The notes: generated by a model from the letters alone, not told the origin. A DNA stretch of 47,330 nt from Rikenella microfusus (GCA_022736275.1 DZBJ01000024.1:1-47330); one strand, 5' to 3'; positions 34,666 through 44,701 are shown, counted from the stretch's first letter. Program-made: numbers and translations.

Positions 34666-36299
34666 TTTGCCTCCTTTCCCGTGAAGTACCCTTTAAGCTC
34701 ATCGCTGAACCACTGCAGCGCATTCCTTACCGGCAGCGGCAGTCCCCCTCCGAGAGCGCACAGTGATCCGAACTGCATCGTCTCCAGGAGATCGTCAAAG
34801 AGCCGCCTGTCAATCTTCATGCCCTTCTCAGCAGCGCCTGAGAGCAGTTCATAACCGCGGACCGATCCGATACGGCAGGGGAAGCATTTTCCGCAGGACT
34901 CCTTCTTAGTAAACTCAAAAAGATGTTCCAGCAGTTTAATTATCGGAAAATCTTCCGGCACTGATACTATTCCTGCATGTCCCAGCAGGAACCCCTCACT
35001 GCTGAACGACTCAAAGTCAAGTGTCAGGTCACTGACCTTTGATGCCGGCACCAGTCCTCCCAGCGGCCCTCCTATCTGGAAAGCCTTGACGGGGTATCGT
35101 GTTCCTCCTCCCATCCCGTCGATGACGCTCCTTAGCGGTGTGCCCATCCTCACCTCCAGCAGTCCGGGCCTGTTAAAGGCGCCGTCGAGTGACACCAGCT
35201 TGGTGCCGGGCGATCTCTCCGTGCCGAGGGCGGCATAGTCCTTGCCACCCTCCTTCAGAATATAATGTACGTTTGCGAAGGTCTCCACGTTGCTCAGCAC
35301 CGTTGGCATGCCGAACAGACCATAGACGGCAGGAAAGGGCGGGCGGGTCCGTACCTCCGGCCTCAGTCCCTCCAGCGAGTTGAGCAGCGAGGTCTCCTCA
35401 CCGCATATATATGCACCTGACCCTTCCACCACATGAAAGCGGAACCGGAAGGCAGCCGGGCCTGACGAGCCCTCCGTGATGCCAGCCTCCTCAAGTTCTT
35501 TTACCGCCTCCCGCGTTCTTCTCACGGCAAGAGGATATTCGCCACGGATATAAACCACCCCGGTGTCAGCGCCGGTGATCATGCCCGTCATCAGCATGCC
35601 GAAAAGCACCGCATGTGGACGCTCTTCCAGGAGCCATTTGTCAGAAAAGGCCCCGGGGTCACCCTCGTCGGCATTGCAGACGATATACTTTTTTACGGAC
35701 TTCGCATCACGAGAAGACCTGACCTTCAGGTGAAACGGGAACCCGGCACCGCCGCGCCCCCTCAGTCCTGACAGCTCCAGCTCCTTCAGCGCCGACGGAG
35801 TATCAGATTGCCACTTAACGGCAAGCGAATAATACTCCCTGACATCACCCGTGGGAACCAGAAGCGCCGGTTTGTCGGCATTGGAGAAGGAGTAAAGAGC
35901 CGGTGCAGCGCCATCACCTCCGGCGAGACGGATCTCTCCGTTGACCATGAAGGCATCATTGGAATGGCAGTGGCCCAGGCAGGTCACGGCCCCTATTTCA
36001 TGATCGGCATAATGTTCCTTCAGGCTGCGCTTCAGATCCTCCTGCCTTCCGGATGTAAGACAGGCAGTGCCGTCACAGACAAAGACCTTCTTCCCCAGGT
36101 GATCCTTCCTCAGGAAATCATAAAAGGAGCTTGCCCCCATAACTGCTGCATGGCCCGTCATGAATCCGCCGGCAACTGAAATCAGCCTCTCATGCGCAGA
36201 ATCATCACCGGCGCCCGCAGCCCTGACCATCTCGTCATACAGACCGTCATCAAGTCCCTTTCTTGCAGACAGTCCTCTCAGGTTCTTTGACATATACAA
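34662..36299 (-). CDS. NAD-linked formate dehydrogenase, flavin/NADH subunit (NuoE-NuoF-type fusion)
   Basis: The 545-residue protein resembles NuoF/HndC/FdsB, which pass electrons between FeS clusters and NAD(H) through FMN. Residues about 70-125 form a thioredoxin-like [2Fe-2S] domain (Cys75, 80, 107, 111; spacing C-x4-C and C-x3-C). The NuoF part has the nucleotide loop GLRGRGGAGFPFHLK, the FMN segment CNADEGDPGAFSD, GAYICGEETSLLNSLEG, an SLBB-like region, and the [4Fe-4S] motif SCGKCFPCRIGS. The extra C-terminal ferredoxin domain of HndC is missing. It precedes and overlaps the catalytic subunit (ATGA), so the two form a dimeric module. A separate NuoE/FdsG-like subunit is not in the window. 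Start may be M1 (36299) or the nearby M3. Confidence 0.88.
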   Translation of the reverse strand: MYMSKNLRGLSARKGLDDGLYDEMVRAAGAGDDSAHERLISVAGGFMTGHAAVMGASSFYDFLRKDHLGKKVFVCDGTACLTSGRQEDLKRSLKEHYADHEIGAVTCLGHCHSNDAFMVNGEIRLAGGDGAAPALYSFSNADKPALLVPTGDVREYYSLAVKWQSDTPSALKELELSGLRGRGGAGFPFHLKVRSSRDAKSVKKYIVCNADEGDPGAFSDKWLLEERPHAVLFGMLMTGMITGADTGVVYIRGEYPLAVRRTREAVKELEEAGITEGSSGPAAFRFRFHVVEGSGAYICGEETSLLNSLEGLRPEVRTRPPFPAVYGLFGMPTVLSNVETFANVHYILKEGGKDYAALGTERSPGTKLVSLDGAFNRPGLLEVRMGTPLRSVIDGMGGGTRYPVKAFQIGGPLGGLVPASKVSDLTLDFESFSSEGFLLGHAGIVSVPEDFPIIKLLEHLFEFTKKESCGKCFPCRIGSVRGYELLSGAAEKGMKIDRRLFDDLLETMQFGSLCALGGGLPLPVRNALQWFSDELKGYFTGKEAK

Positions 36300-36406
36300 A
36301 TTGTTTTAAGAGAGAGACAATATAGTATCTGGCTGCAATATAAATAGTAAACATGAGAATTGTCATCTTTCTGCGGCAGTTTATTTAATGAGAAAATGCT
36401 CCATCC

Positions 36407-36435
36407 TTTTGTTTAACTGAATTTTGTTATATTTG
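36407..36435 (+). promoter_or_regulatory. Candidate promoter of the PpiD-like gene
   Basis: TATATTTG (36428-36435) is an exact TAnnTTTG box, about 50 nt before the start codon. The nearest TTTTG (36407-36411) is 16 nt upstream, a shorter spacing than usual, so only the -7 element is secure. Confidence 0.5.
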
Positions 36436-36484
36436 TCGCCTGTATTTTTCAAGAGGTAAATTCAATTAAATAATTAGTTTTCAG

Positions 36485-38605
36485 ATGGCAATACTTCAGA
36501 CTTTAAGAGAGAAGGCGGGGCCGCTTGTAGCCGGGGTGATCGGGGTTTCACTGCTTCTCTTTGTTGTAAGTGATTTCTTCGGCAACAATACTTCACAGCG
36601 CCGTAAGGCAGACAAATATTACCAGCTTGCCCTCATTGACGGCGAGAGCGTCTCCTACCAGGATTTTGAAGCCAGGGTGCAGGACCTTGTAGATATCTAT
36701 AAAATGTCAGGCACCAATGAGGTTAATGAAGAGATGATGCTCAGCCTCAGGGAACAGGTGTGGCAGCAGATGCTCTCTGAAAAACTGATGGACAATACTT
36801 ACAAAAAGACAGGACTTGGAGTCAGTCCTGATGAGGTGGAGATGCTTGTTTTCGGCGATGATCCTCATCCGATTGTGAGGCAGCTGTTCACCGATCCTTC
36901 GACAGGTGCTTTCAACCAATCGTTTCTGGTAAATTTTCTGAAGGCCACAGAGACTGATGAAGCCACAAAAAGATACTGGCTCTTCTTCGAAGACCAGATC
37001 ATCAGTGACAGGCTTAACACGAAGCTTGTGAACCTGATGTCAAAGGGGCTGTACGTGACCGGCAAGCAGTCGGAGTATGAGGCAGGTCTGACGGGCAACA
37101 CCGTCAACTTCAGTTTCATAGCCCGCAACTATGCTACGGTGTCTGACAGCGCCGTTAATGTGACCCCGGATGAAATAAAAAAGTATTATGACGGGCACAA
37201 GGATAACTTCAAGCGTACAGCCCAGAGAGACATGGAGTATATGGTATTTGACATAACTCCCTCAGAGTCGGATATGAAAGAGACTGAGACCTGGGCAACA
37301 AATGAGAAGGAGAACTTTGCTGCTGCAACGGACATTGTTCAGTACATCAATCTGACTGCCGACAACCGTCATACAGGATTTTACAAAACCCTCTCAGAGC
37401 TTCCCGAGAGTGTTCGCGGATTGGCTGAGTCAGGTGACAGGTCAGCAGTATACGGGCCTTACCTTGAGGCAGGCGCTTACAAGATTGCACGGATTGTTGA
37501 CATAGCCGAGCGTCCCGACTCTGTCAGGGCTGCACATATACTGCTCTCTCCCAACGCCGGCAGAAGCATTGCCCAGGCTAAAATGGAAGCAGACAGTCTG
37601 ATAAATCTCGTCAGGTCAGGCATTGACTTCGAAGTGCTGGCGATGGCCAACTCTGAAGACCAGGGATCAGCCCAGGTGGGTGGTGATCTCGGATGGTTCA
37701 GCGAAGGGATGATGATCGTTCCTTTCAATAACGCCTGTTTCAGCGGGAAGAAGGGAGACCTGGTAACGGTTGAGACAACATTCGGCCTCCATATCATAAA
37801 GATAATTGACCAGAGCCCCAGGGTGAAAAAATATGATATCGGCGTCGTTGACCGCCAGGTGATCCCCAGCAGTGCCACCACCCAGCGTCTTTATGCCGAG
37901 GCATCACAGTTTGCAGGTACCAATGACACATATGAGAAATTCAACAATGCGGTGGCAGAAGGCAATCTGAACAAGAAGCTTGCGTTGAATATCACTCCTG
38001 ATCAGAAAGAGCTTCCGGGACTTGAGCAGGCAAGAGGGCTGGTGATGGCACTCTTCCAGAACAGCAAGCAGGGAGCCATCGTTCTTGATAACGGCAGCCA
38101 GGCAGTGTTTGAGCTTCCCAACATGTATGTGGTGGCATACTGCACCAGGGTTCAGGAAGAGGGAACGGCGCCCCTGGAGGACGTCACCTCAGACATCAGG
38201 TTTATCCTGGCAAAAAAGAAGAAGGTGGAGATGATCTCCACCGAGATGAAGAAGCTTGCCGCTGAAGGAAAAACCCTGTATGACATCGCTGCTCAGTACA
38301 AAAGTACGGTGCAGGATGCCAGCGGCATCAACTTCAGGTCATTCTCAGTGCCGGGTGCAGGCATAGAGCCTGGTCTCATCGCAGCAGCATCGACATCAGA
38401 AACGGGCGTACTGTCAAAACCTGTGGAAGGCAACAATGGCGTCTATATGTTCGTGGTTAACAGTGCCAGCCCGACCGCCGCCGAAGATATGGCAGTTGTC
38501 CGTGAGAGGCTGAACTCCAATTACCAGATACGCGCATCTTACGAGGCATATCAGGCTATCCGCGACAAGAAAAAGGTTGAGGATCTGAGGTATAAGTTCT
38601 ATTAG
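36485..38605 (+). CDS. PpiD-like periplasmic peptidyl-prolyl isomerase/chaperone
   Basis: The 706-residue protein has one N-terminal transmembrane segment (PLVAGVIGVSLLLFVVSDFF, about 13-32) with the rest in the periplasm, as in PpiD. An N-terminal SurA/PpiD-like chaperone region precedes one parvulin domain (about 345-440: AAHILLSPNAGRSIAQAKME, ANSEDQGSAQVGGDLGWFSE, FGLHIIKIID). A second, degenerate parvulin-like segment may follow towards the C-terminus. PpiD assists folding of proteins leaving the Sec translocon. It stands alone on the plus strand between two minus-strand metabolic groups, and is divergent from the formate dehydrogenase genes, with 185 nt between the two starts. A strong terminator ends it. 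Confidence 0.88.
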   Translation: MAILQTLREKAGPLVAGVIGVSLLLFVVSDFFGNNTSQRRKADKYYQLALIDGESVSYQDFEARVQDLVDIYKMSGTNEVNEEMMLSLREQVWQQMLSEKLMDNTYKKTGLGVSPDEVEMLVFGDDPHPIVRQLFTDPSTGAFNQSFLVNFLKATETDEATKRYWLFFEDQIISDRLNTKLVNLMSKGLYVTGKQSEYEAGLTGNTVNFSFIARNYATVSDSAVNVTPDEIKKYYDGHKDNFKRTAQRDMEYMVFDITPSESDMKETETWATNEKENFAAATDIVQYINLTADNRHTGFYKTLSELPESVRGLAESGDRSAVYGPYLEAGAYKIARIVDIAERPDSVRAAHILLSPNAGRSIAQAKMEADSLINLVRSGIDFEVLAMANSEDQGSAQVGGDLGWFSEGMMIVPFNNACFSGKKGDLVTVETTFGLHIIKIIDQSPRVKKYDIGVVDRQVIPSSATTQRLYAEASQFAGTNDTYEKFNNAVAEGNLNKKLALNITPDQKELPGLEQARGLVMALFQNSKQGAIVLDNGSQAVFELPNMYVVAYCTRVQEEGTAPLEDVTSDIRFILAKKKKVEMISTEMKKLAAEGKTLYDIAAQYKSTVQDASGINFRSFSVPGAGIEPGLIAAASTSETGVLSKPVEGNNGVYMFVVNSASPTAAEDMAVVRERLNSNYQIRASYEAYQAIRDKKKVEDLRYKFY

Positions 38606-38630
38606 GAATCCTGATTCACATATATGATTA

Positions 38631-38658
38631 AGACCTTCCTGTTGGAGGGTCTTTTTTT
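38631..38658 (+). terminator. Rho-independent terminator of the PpiD-like gene
   Basis: AGACCTTCC (38631-38639) pairs with GGAGGGTCT (38644-38652, one G-U), loop TGTT, followed by a T-run (38652-38658). Confidence 0.9.
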
Positions 38659-38781
38659 GGGTAATGTGTTCAAAAATAGCCGGTGATTTCCTGAAGGCGC
38701 CAGACCGCTTCTGCCACGACCGGCCCTCCCGGCATGACATGGGCAGTGGCCTTGGCCGGCGCTCACACGATGCACGCTAGC

Positions 38782-40209
38782 TTACAGTACCTGACTGATT
38801 ATCTGAGACACCGCCACCTCCCAGCCCAGAGGCATGATATGTACGCCGCTGACCCCCGGCTTCTCCTTAAGACGCCTAATATTTTCAACCGTTATGGCAA
38901 TGCTCTCCTCTGCAAATTTGTCTCCGGCGCCGGCGAGTCTCTTCATTATGGCATCGGGGATTGTCACGCCCGGTATGTTGTTATGGAGGTAGAGAGCCAG
39001 GTTCATCGACCTGAGGGGGCTTATTCCCACAAGTATGAAGACTTTCTCAAGCAGTTGCTCCTTATCCAGGCGCTCAAACCACGGGTCGAGGCTGTCAGGG
39101 TCAAAGACCAGGTTAGTCTGGAGGAACTGAGCTCCTGCATTGATCTTCTTCCTGTCACGTATGACCTGCAGCGCAGGGTCCTGTGCAAAAGGTGATGCCA
39201 CTGCACCAAGGAAGAGCTTAGGCCTGTTCTTTATCTCACGTCCGTCGAGCCAAATCCCTTCATCCCTCATGCGCCGGAGTATCCAGAGCATCTGCACCGA
39301 ATCGATGTCAATGATGTTCAGGTTTCCCCGCGGTGTCGGACCTACGCGGGGACTGTCGCCGGAAAGGCACACGATGTTGTAAACTCCCAGGGCGTTTGCT
39401 CCTATGGCCTGTGACTGGAGGCTGTTGCGGTTATTGTCGCGGGCGGATATCTGCATCACCGGCTCGGCGCCGAGTGATGACGCCACGGCAGAGCAGGCGG
39501 CGCTTGACATGCGGGGGATGGCTGACGAGCCGTCTGTGAAGTTTATTGCGGTGACATGAGGTTTGACCAGCCTGATCTTCTCCTCAAGCTTCTCCGTGGC
39601 CGCACTCAGAGGCGGCTGGACCTCGGCGGTGATCACGAACCTGCCGCTTCGAAACTCACTCTCCAGCCGTGACCGGGGCTCCGTGACGGCAGGAGGGTGG
39701 TATTCCGAATCACCCTGCCACCATCCGGGCTGCCGCAAAGGCCTGAAGACCTTCTCCTCAAGAACAGCCCCCGCACTCTTCCCTTTCCGTTTTGAAGGGA
39801 AGATGATATTTCGCAGCCCCACCTCCCTTACCTTCCTGACCACCTCGCCCCAGGTCTCTGTCCCCGCCCTGTCCCAGTCTACCGGAGGAAGCACCTCCAG
39901 CAGCCTGTGCTCACGATGCATCCTGCGTGAACGTTCATAGATCAGGTGCCAGACGCAGCTCCTTGTGGGATCGACATAACAGTAACCGTCGTTCACCCCC
40001 CCGCAGGGTCCGTTCCTTATCCCCTTTGGGCACTCCATATGGCATATGAAGGCTGTCTCCTGCAGGAGGCAGTTACCGCACATCCTGCATCCGAAGAGCG
40101 GTCCCTTGACCACCCTCTCGGTAAATGCCAGCATCCGCCCCCCGGCAGAGAGCCTCCTGAATGGTCGAAAGGCAGGCTGCCACCGGCGCACGGGAGTGAA
40201 AACGGCCAT
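38782..40209 (-). CDS. MetV-MetF fusion: methylenetetrahydrofolate reductase with N-terminal MTHFR_C zinc/FeS domain
   Basis: The 475-residue protein fuses a MetV-like domain (the MTHFR_C family) to methylenetetrahydrofolate reductase. Residues 41-85 hold eight cysteines (Cys41, 44, 47, 56, 60, 69, 77, 85; GCRMCGNC, CHMECPKGI, NGPCGG) for metal binding. From about 185 the MetF barrel starts (FVITAEVQPPLSAATEKLEE), with EPVMQISARDNNRNSLQSQ and LCLSGDSP-type folate/flavin segments (NIVCLSGDSPRVG). MetVF complexes of anaerobes reduce methylene-THF with electron donors other than NADH, and the MetV domain is the likely docking site. The fused order, MetV first, is unusual. The start is only 7 nt after the xylA stop, implying one transcript with xylBA. 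It probably supplies methyl-THF for the corrinoid genes nearby. Confidence 0.88.
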   Translation of the reverse strand: MAVFTPVRRWQPAFRPFRRLSAGGRMLAFTERVVKGPLFGCRMCGNCLLQETAFICHMECPKGIRNGPCGGVNDGYCYVDPTRSCVWHLIYERSRRMHREHRLLEVLPPVDWDRAGTETWGEVVRKVREVGLRNIIFPSKRKGKSAGAVLEEKVFRPLRQPGWWQGDSEYHPPAVTEPRSRLESEFRSGRFVITAEVQPPLSAATEKLEEKIRLVKPHVTAINFTDGSSAIPRMSSAACSAVASSLGAEPVMQISARDNNRNSLQSQAIGANALGVYNIVCLSGDSPRVGPTPRGNLNIIDIDSVQMLWILRRMRDEGIWLDGREIKNRPKLFLGAVASPFAQDPALQVIRDRKKINAGAQFLQTNLVFDPDSLDPWFERLDKEQLLEKVFILVGISPLRSMNLALYLHNNIPGVTIPDAIMKRLAGAGDKFAEESIAITVENIRRLKEKPGVSGVHIMPLGWEVAVSQIISQVL

Positions 40210-40216
40210 GAAAAAA

Positions 40217-41539
40217 TCAGATGATATACATGTTTATGAGCTGCTCATAGAGCTCCTGCCTGCCGCTGATCTTCTTCGGTTCTCCGACCTTCTTCGCCAG
40301 GGCATGCAGCTCTTCAATGGTCAGCTTGCCCTTCTCGTAAAGAGCGCCGTCGCCTTTGTCAAACGAAGCATACCTTTCCTTACGATGCTTCAGATAGTCA
40401 GACTCCCTGAGAATGCGGTCAGCTATCACGAGCCCGCGGGCAAAAGTGTCCATGCCGCTGATATGGGCGATGAAGAGATCCTCCGGATCTGTGGAGTTAC
40501 GCCTTACGTGAGCGTCAAAGTTGATGCCTCCGGTCCTGAACCCTCCTGCCCTGAGTATGACCAGCATGGCTTCCGTGATCTCGTTTATGTTGGTGGGGAA
40601 TTCATCGGTATCCCATCCGTTCTGATAGTCACCCCGGTTGGCATCTATGCTGCCCAGCATGTCAGCATCAGCTGCTGTCTGCAGATCATGTGTGAATGAA
40701 TGTCCTGCCAGGGTGGCATGGTTGACCTCCACGTTCAGCTTGAAGTCCTTGTCAAGGCCGTAGTGGCGGAGAAATCCGATCACGGTAGCAGCATCGAAGT
40801 CGTACTGGTGCTTGGCGGGTTCCATCGGCTTTGGCTCAATGTAGAAAGTCCCTTTAAATCCTTTCCTGCGGCCGTAGTCGCGCGCCAGGGTGAGCATCAT
40901 TGCAAGATGATCAACCTCGCGCTTCATATCGGTGTTATGCAGTGAGAGATAACCTTCCCTCCCTCCCCAGAATAAATATCCCTGGCCGCCGAGTGCAATG
41001 GTGGCATCAATGGCATTCTTCAGCTGCACGGCTGCATTTGTCAGCACGTTGAAATCGGGATTAGTGGCAGCGCCGTTCATGTAACGCGGATTGCCGAAGA
41101 GGTTGGCAGTTCCCCAGAGAAGCTTCATGCCAGTCTCCTTCTGCCTTGCCTTTATGACCGGGACAAACTTCTCCAGCCGCTTTTCGATCTCAAAGACAGA
41201 GCCGTCGCCGACGAGGTCAGTGTCGTGGAAGCAATAGAACGGGGCTCCGATCTTTTCAAAGAACTCGAAGGCCATGTCAAGCTTGACCTTTGTGCGCTCG
41301 TCGCCTTCCAGTCCGTCATACGGGAAATCCCTTGTCTTCGCCCCGAATGTATCGGTGCCGTCGCCGCAGAATGAATGCCAGCAGGCAATGGCAAACCGCA
41401 GCAGATCCTTCATCTTTTTGCCCCCGACCTTAGCTTCGGGATCATACCATTTAAATGCAAGGGGGTTCTTCGAATCCCTGCCCTCATACCTGATCTTCCC
41501 GATGCCCTGGAAGATCTCGCTGTTACTCTTTTTTGCCAT
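40217..41539 (-). CDS. xylA: Xylose isomerase
   Basis: XylA interconverts D-xylose and D-xylulose with two divalent metals. The 440-residue length fits the type II isomerases of Bacteroidota and Firmicutes. Signature segments are the catalytic-histidine region [12 protein letters not shown], the metal-binding [37 protein letters not shown], and [20 protein letters not shown]. It is 17 nt after xylB and 7 nt before the MetV-MetF gene. No xylose transporter, xylosidase or regulator is in the window, so pentoses must enter through genes elsewhere. Its C-terminal end ([11 protein letters not shown]) is followed directly by the start of the next gene. Confidence 0.97.
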   Translation of the reverse strand: MAKKSNSEIFQGIGKIRYEGRDSKNPLAFKWYDPEAKVGGKKMKDLLRFAIACWHSFCGDGTDTFGAKTRDFPYDGLEGDERTKVKLDMAFEFFEKIGAPFYCFHDTDLVGDGSVFEIEKRLEKFVPVIKARQKETGMKLLWGTANLFGNPRYMNGAATNPDFNVLTNAAVQLKNAIDATIALGGQGYLFWGGREGYLSLHNTDMKREVDHLAMMLTLARDYGRRKGFKGTFYIEPKPMEPAKHQYDFDAATVIGFLRHYGLDKDFKLNVEVNHATLAGHSFTHDLQTAADADMLGSIDANRGDYQNGWDTDEFPTNINEITEAMLVILRAGGFRTGGINFDAHVRRNSTDPEDLFIAHISGMDTFARGLVIADRILRESDYLKHRKERYASFDKGDGALYEKGKLTIEELHALAKKVGEPKKISGRQELYEQLINMYII

Positions 41540-41556
41540 TGCGCTATTGTTTGTTC

Positions 41557-43038
41557 TTATAACTTATCATCCAGTATATCAAGCCATTCCATATACCTCT
41601 CATCATAGAACCGTGTCAGCTTGTTGTCCGGCTCACTTGTTCCCGTCACCTCCAGTCCGTTGAAGGCATCCTCTTCCGAACTGTAGTACCCGCACCCTAT
41701 TCCCGCACCCCGGGCAGCACCAATCGAACCGTCAGTATTGTAGAGTGTTATCACCGTCGAAGTCAGGCTCGAGAGTATATTCCTGAAGACTTTGCTCAGG
41801 AAAAGGTTTGACTCGCCGGCCCTGATGACAGATGGATTAATGCCTGTCTCCTTCATAATCTCCAGGCCGAAGCGGAAGGAGTAGGCTATTGACTCCTGTG
41901 CCGCACGGTAGAGATGGCCCTGGCGGTGTATGTTGAAGTTCAGGCCCTGCAGCGAGGCGCCGATTTCGCTGTTCTGAAACATTCTTTCCGAACCGTTACC
42001 AAACGGAAGGATTACAAGACCGTCGCTGCCTGGCTCAACCGATGCTGCCAGGTCGTTCATCTCAGCGTAAGACAGACCTGCCCCGGTATTTTTCTTCAGC
42101 CACGAGTTCAGTATGCCGGTTCCGTTGATGCAGAGCAGGACTCCGAGACGCGGTAAGCTGGCAGTATGATTGACATGAAGGAAGGTGTTGATTCGCGACA
42201 GGGGGTCAAACTGTGTTATGTCAGTGACGCCGTAGATCACGCCGGAGGTACCGGCTGTGGTTGCCACCTCTCCCGGCTGCATCACATTGAGTGACAAGGC
42301 ATTGTTCGGCTGGTCGCCAGCCCTGTACGAGACCGGTATGCCGGCCGGCAGTCCCAGTTCCCCGGCCATGGCGGGTGTGAGCTGGCCCTGAAGGGAGAAT
42401 GATTCCACGGGTTCAGGCAGGAGTTCGGGAGAGATGCCGTAAAAATCAAGAATCTCCACGGAGATATCATTCCTCTTGAAATCCCAGAATATCCCTTCCG
42501 ACAGTCCTGTATATGAAGTCCTTATCTCACCGGTAAGCCTCATCGCCAGATAATCGCCCGGAAGCATGATTTTGTAAATGCTTTTGAACAGGGCCGGTTC
42601 GTTCTTGCTGACCCATGCCAGCTTCGATGCGGTGAAGTTGCCGGGGGAGTTGAGCAGATGATGCAGGCAGAAGTCCTTGCCCATCTTCTCGAAGGCCCTT
42701 TCTCCGATCTCCACTGCCCTGCTGTCACACCATATGATTGAGGGACGCAGTACTTTCTTATTGCTGTCAACGGTAACCAGCCCGTGCATCTGGTATGCTA
42801 TCCCTACAGCGCCAATATCTTTTCTCTTTGTACCAAGAGGTTTGAGACAGGCCCCCAGGGCGAGGGTAAAGTTCGTCCACCACACCTCCGGATCCTGCTC
42901 GGCCCATCCGGTCATGGGGGCTGAGATCTCCATTTCGGAGGGGGGATAGGAGGCGGATGATAATGCCCTGCCGGTCGCTCCGTCAACCACGGACACTTTT
43001 ACCGACGAGCTGCCGAGGTCAATACCCATTAATAGCAT
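41557..43038 (-). CDS. xylB: Xylulokinase (FGGY family)
   Basis: XylB phosphorylates D-xylulose to xylulose 5-phosphate, feeding the pentose phosphate pathway. The 493-residue protein has the FGGY/actin-like ATPase start ([16 protein letters not shown]), the sugar-contact region [13 protein letters not shown], the WCDSRA segment, the catalytic-base block [15 protein letters not shown], and the C-terminal [11 protein letters not shown] adenosine loop. Two ATGs (43038 and 43029) are possible; the second gives the normal MGIDLG start. It heads xylB-xylA-metVF. The 128-nt gap to the upstream reactivase gene may carry a promoter, but no TAnnTTTG box with a partner is seen. Other FGGY kinases are possible, but xylA adjacency supports XylB. 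Confidence 0.94.
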   Translation of the reverse strand: MLLMGIDLGSSSVKVSVVDGATGRALSSASYPPSEMEISAPMTGWAEQDPEVWWTNFTLALGACLKPLGTKRKDIGAVGIAYQMHGLVTVDSNKKVLRPSIIWCDSRAVEIGERAFEKMGKDFCLHHLLNSPGNFTASKLAWVSKNEPALFKSIYKIMLPGDYLAMRLTGEIRTSYTGLSEGIFWDFKRNDISVEILDFYGISPELLPEPVESFSLQGQLTPAMAGELGLPAGIPVSYRAGDQPNNALSLNVMQPGEVATTAGTSGVIYGVTDITQFDPLSRINTFLHVNHTASLPRLGVLLCINGTGILNSWLKKNTGAGLSYAEMNDLAASVEPGSDGLVILPFGNGSERMFQNSEIGASLQGLNFNIHRQGHLYRAAQESIAYSFRFGLEIMKETGINPSVIRAGESNLFLSKVFRNILSSLTSTVITLYNTDGSIGAARGAGIGCGYYSSEEDAFNGLEVTGTSEPDNKLTRFYDERYMEWLDILDDKL

Positions 43039-43166
43039 AAGGTTCTTTTTTTACGAAAAACTGCTCACTGTCGTGATAAATGTACGGATATTTTCCGTAG
43101 AAGCATCCGGGCCGAAGTATGGTTCTGCCATACTGAAATAGCTTCCAAACACCTCCCGGGCTAAGT

Positions 43167-43829
43167 TCAGGCCTTCGTTTTCCTGTTACGGTATATGCAG
43201 TTATTGTCGTCGCATTTGTGACACTGGTAGGAGGTGTATCTGACATTCCTGCCTATGCCTGTGAGGCCGCTGACGGACTTTACGGGGTTCATAAGTGCCG
43301 AAGGGGTCAGAGTGATGTCGCAGAAGTTATCTTTAAAAAAACTGAAGAGTTTATGCTGTTCCGCCACATCCCATCCGCAGTAGCCGGGGCTGAAACGATT
43401 AGTAATATGCATACCCCTTGTGCCGGCGGCTCTTTTAAGCTCATCCTGCATGTTGTCGGCCGCACACTCAACCACCTCCGAACCAATGACATCATAGACG
43501 TAACCCCGCAGGAGGTCTCCCTCCTTCATGCTCCGTCGGCTCATCTCTCCTACCAGCGGCCCTGCGGTACAGATGAAAAGGGCCACCTCCTCTGTATCTG
43601 TTATCTGACTGTAGATTATAGGCTTAACATGGAATATTACACCTTCGATTTCAACTGTTTTATCCTCTGGCCACAGCCTGATATTACTGAATATCCTGTA
43701 TTCAGCCTTCACGCCGTCCAGAATTACAAGCTCTTCCGATACCTCCTGGATTAGTTCGGTAACAGGCTCAGGTGCAGTGCCGGGCAGGTAGCCCATGGCC
43801 CGCTCCAGTGCCTCAACGCCTGGAAGCAT
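43167..43829 (-). CDS. Stand-alone cobalamin-reactivation domain (methionine synthase activation-type)
   Basis: This matches the fourth domain of MetH, which uses AdoMet to re-methylate cobalamin after accidental oxidation. Landmarks: NRFSPGYCGWDVAEQHKLF (about 143-161), LTPSALMNPVKSVSGLTGIG, and a cysteine tail CHKCDDNNC. In MetH this is fused to the other domains; here it is separate. Starting at the ATG at 43829 gives 220 residues, but the in-frame extension LNTFNYTFSE reads like the true N-terminus, and a CTG codon at 43857-43859 overlaps the stop codon of the methyltransferase gene (CTGA). A CTG start, coupled to the upstream gene, is therefore possible. It ends 128 nt before xylB. Confidence 0.85.
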   Translation of the reverse strand: MLPGVEALERAMGYLPGTAPEPVTELIQEVSEELVILDGVKAEYRIFSNIRLWPEDKTVEIEGVIFHVKPIIYSQITDTEEVALFICTAGPLVGEMSRRSMKEGDLLRGYVYDVIGSEVVECAADNMQDELKRAAGTRGMHITNRFSPGYCGWDVAEQHKLFSFFKDNFCDITLTPSALMNPVKSVSGLTGIGRNVRYTSYQCHKCDDNNCIYRNRKTKA

Positions 43830-43855
43830 CTCACTGAATGTATAGTTGAACGTAT

Positions 43856-44701
43856 TCAGGATGACAGTGTTGTTTGATAGTGCTCTATGAAACGGACTGC
43901 ATAATCATCTCTCCCCAGGACAAGGTCTGCAGCCCGGACCAGTCCGGAGATCTTTTCAGGATTGGCGATGGGGCATGTTAGACCGTACATGATCGACATC
44001 GCCATGTGTGCATTGTTGATGTTTTCACGGTTTGGCAACCCGAACGATACATTGCTGGCTCCCTGCGTAATGTTGTGCCCGAGGCGATCATGCACCAGCC
44101 TTATGGTCTCAAGTGTCACTTTGCAGGCATTGGGATCAGCGCTGACGGCCATGGCGAGCGGATCGATAATCACATCCTCCTCCCTTAAGCCGGCACGGAC
44201 AGCGCGCTCAATGATCTTTTCTGCAATCTTCAGCCTTTTCACCGGATCATGGGTGATGCCATCGTCATCAAGGACCAGCCCGATTATTGCTGCACCGTAT
44301 TCCCTGGCAATGGGCAAGAGTCTCTGCAGCGATCTCTCCTCTCCGTTCACGGAGTTAATCAGGCACCTTCCCCTGGCCACCTTCAGTGCTGCTTCAATCG
44401 CTGCGGGATTGGGAGAGTCAAGGCAGAGGGGTATGTCAAAGTTATCCTGAAGGGCTATTACTGCCTGGGGCAGAAGTTCTTCGTCAACCACCCCTGGAAA
44501 TCCGACGTTTACATCAAGCACATCTGCCATTGCTTTAATCTGCGACCTGGCGACAGAAAGCATGTAATCAAAGTTCTTCTCCTGAAGAGTTGAGGCGAGC
44601 TTTTTGCGCCTGGTTGGGTTAATTGACTCACCGATGATGATGACCGGTCCCTCAGTATCTATTATTACCTCTTTTGATCGACCGGATAAGACAGTTTTCA
44701 T
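43856..44701 (-). CDS. Methyltetrahydrofolate:corrinoid protein methyltransferase (AcsE/MtgA-like)
   Basis: The 281-residue protein is a pterin-binding TIM barrel of the dihydropteroate-synthase type, as in AcsE, MtgA and MetH's second domain. It carries IIGESINPTRRKK (22-34), DVNVGFPGVVDEE, INSVNGEERSL, the catalytic region IDPLAMAVSADPNACKVTLE, and SNVSFGLPNRENINNAHMAM, which is highly characteristic. It moves the methyl group between methyl-THF and a cobalt corrinoid. The corrinoid protein gene lies upstream (208 nt gap) and the reactivase just downstream, with which it overlaps or nearly touches. Direction of transfer (to or from folate) is not evident. A dihydropteroate synthase role is unlikely because of the methyltransferase-specific NVGFP and SNVSFG blocks. 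Confidence 0.88.
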   Translation of the reverse strand: MKTVLSGRSKEVIIDTEGPVIIIGESINPTRRKKLASTLQEKNFDYMLSVARSQIKAMADVLDVNVGFPGVVDEELLPQAVIALQDNFDIPLCLDSPNPAAIEAALKVARGRCLINSVNGEERSLQRLLPIAREYGAAIIGLVLDDDGITHDPVKRLKIAEKIIERAVRAGLREEDVIIDPLAMAVSADPNACKVTLETIRLVHDRLGHNITQGASNVSFGLPNRENINNAHMAMSIMYGLTCPIANPEKISGLVRAADLVLGRDDYAVRFIEHYQTTLSS

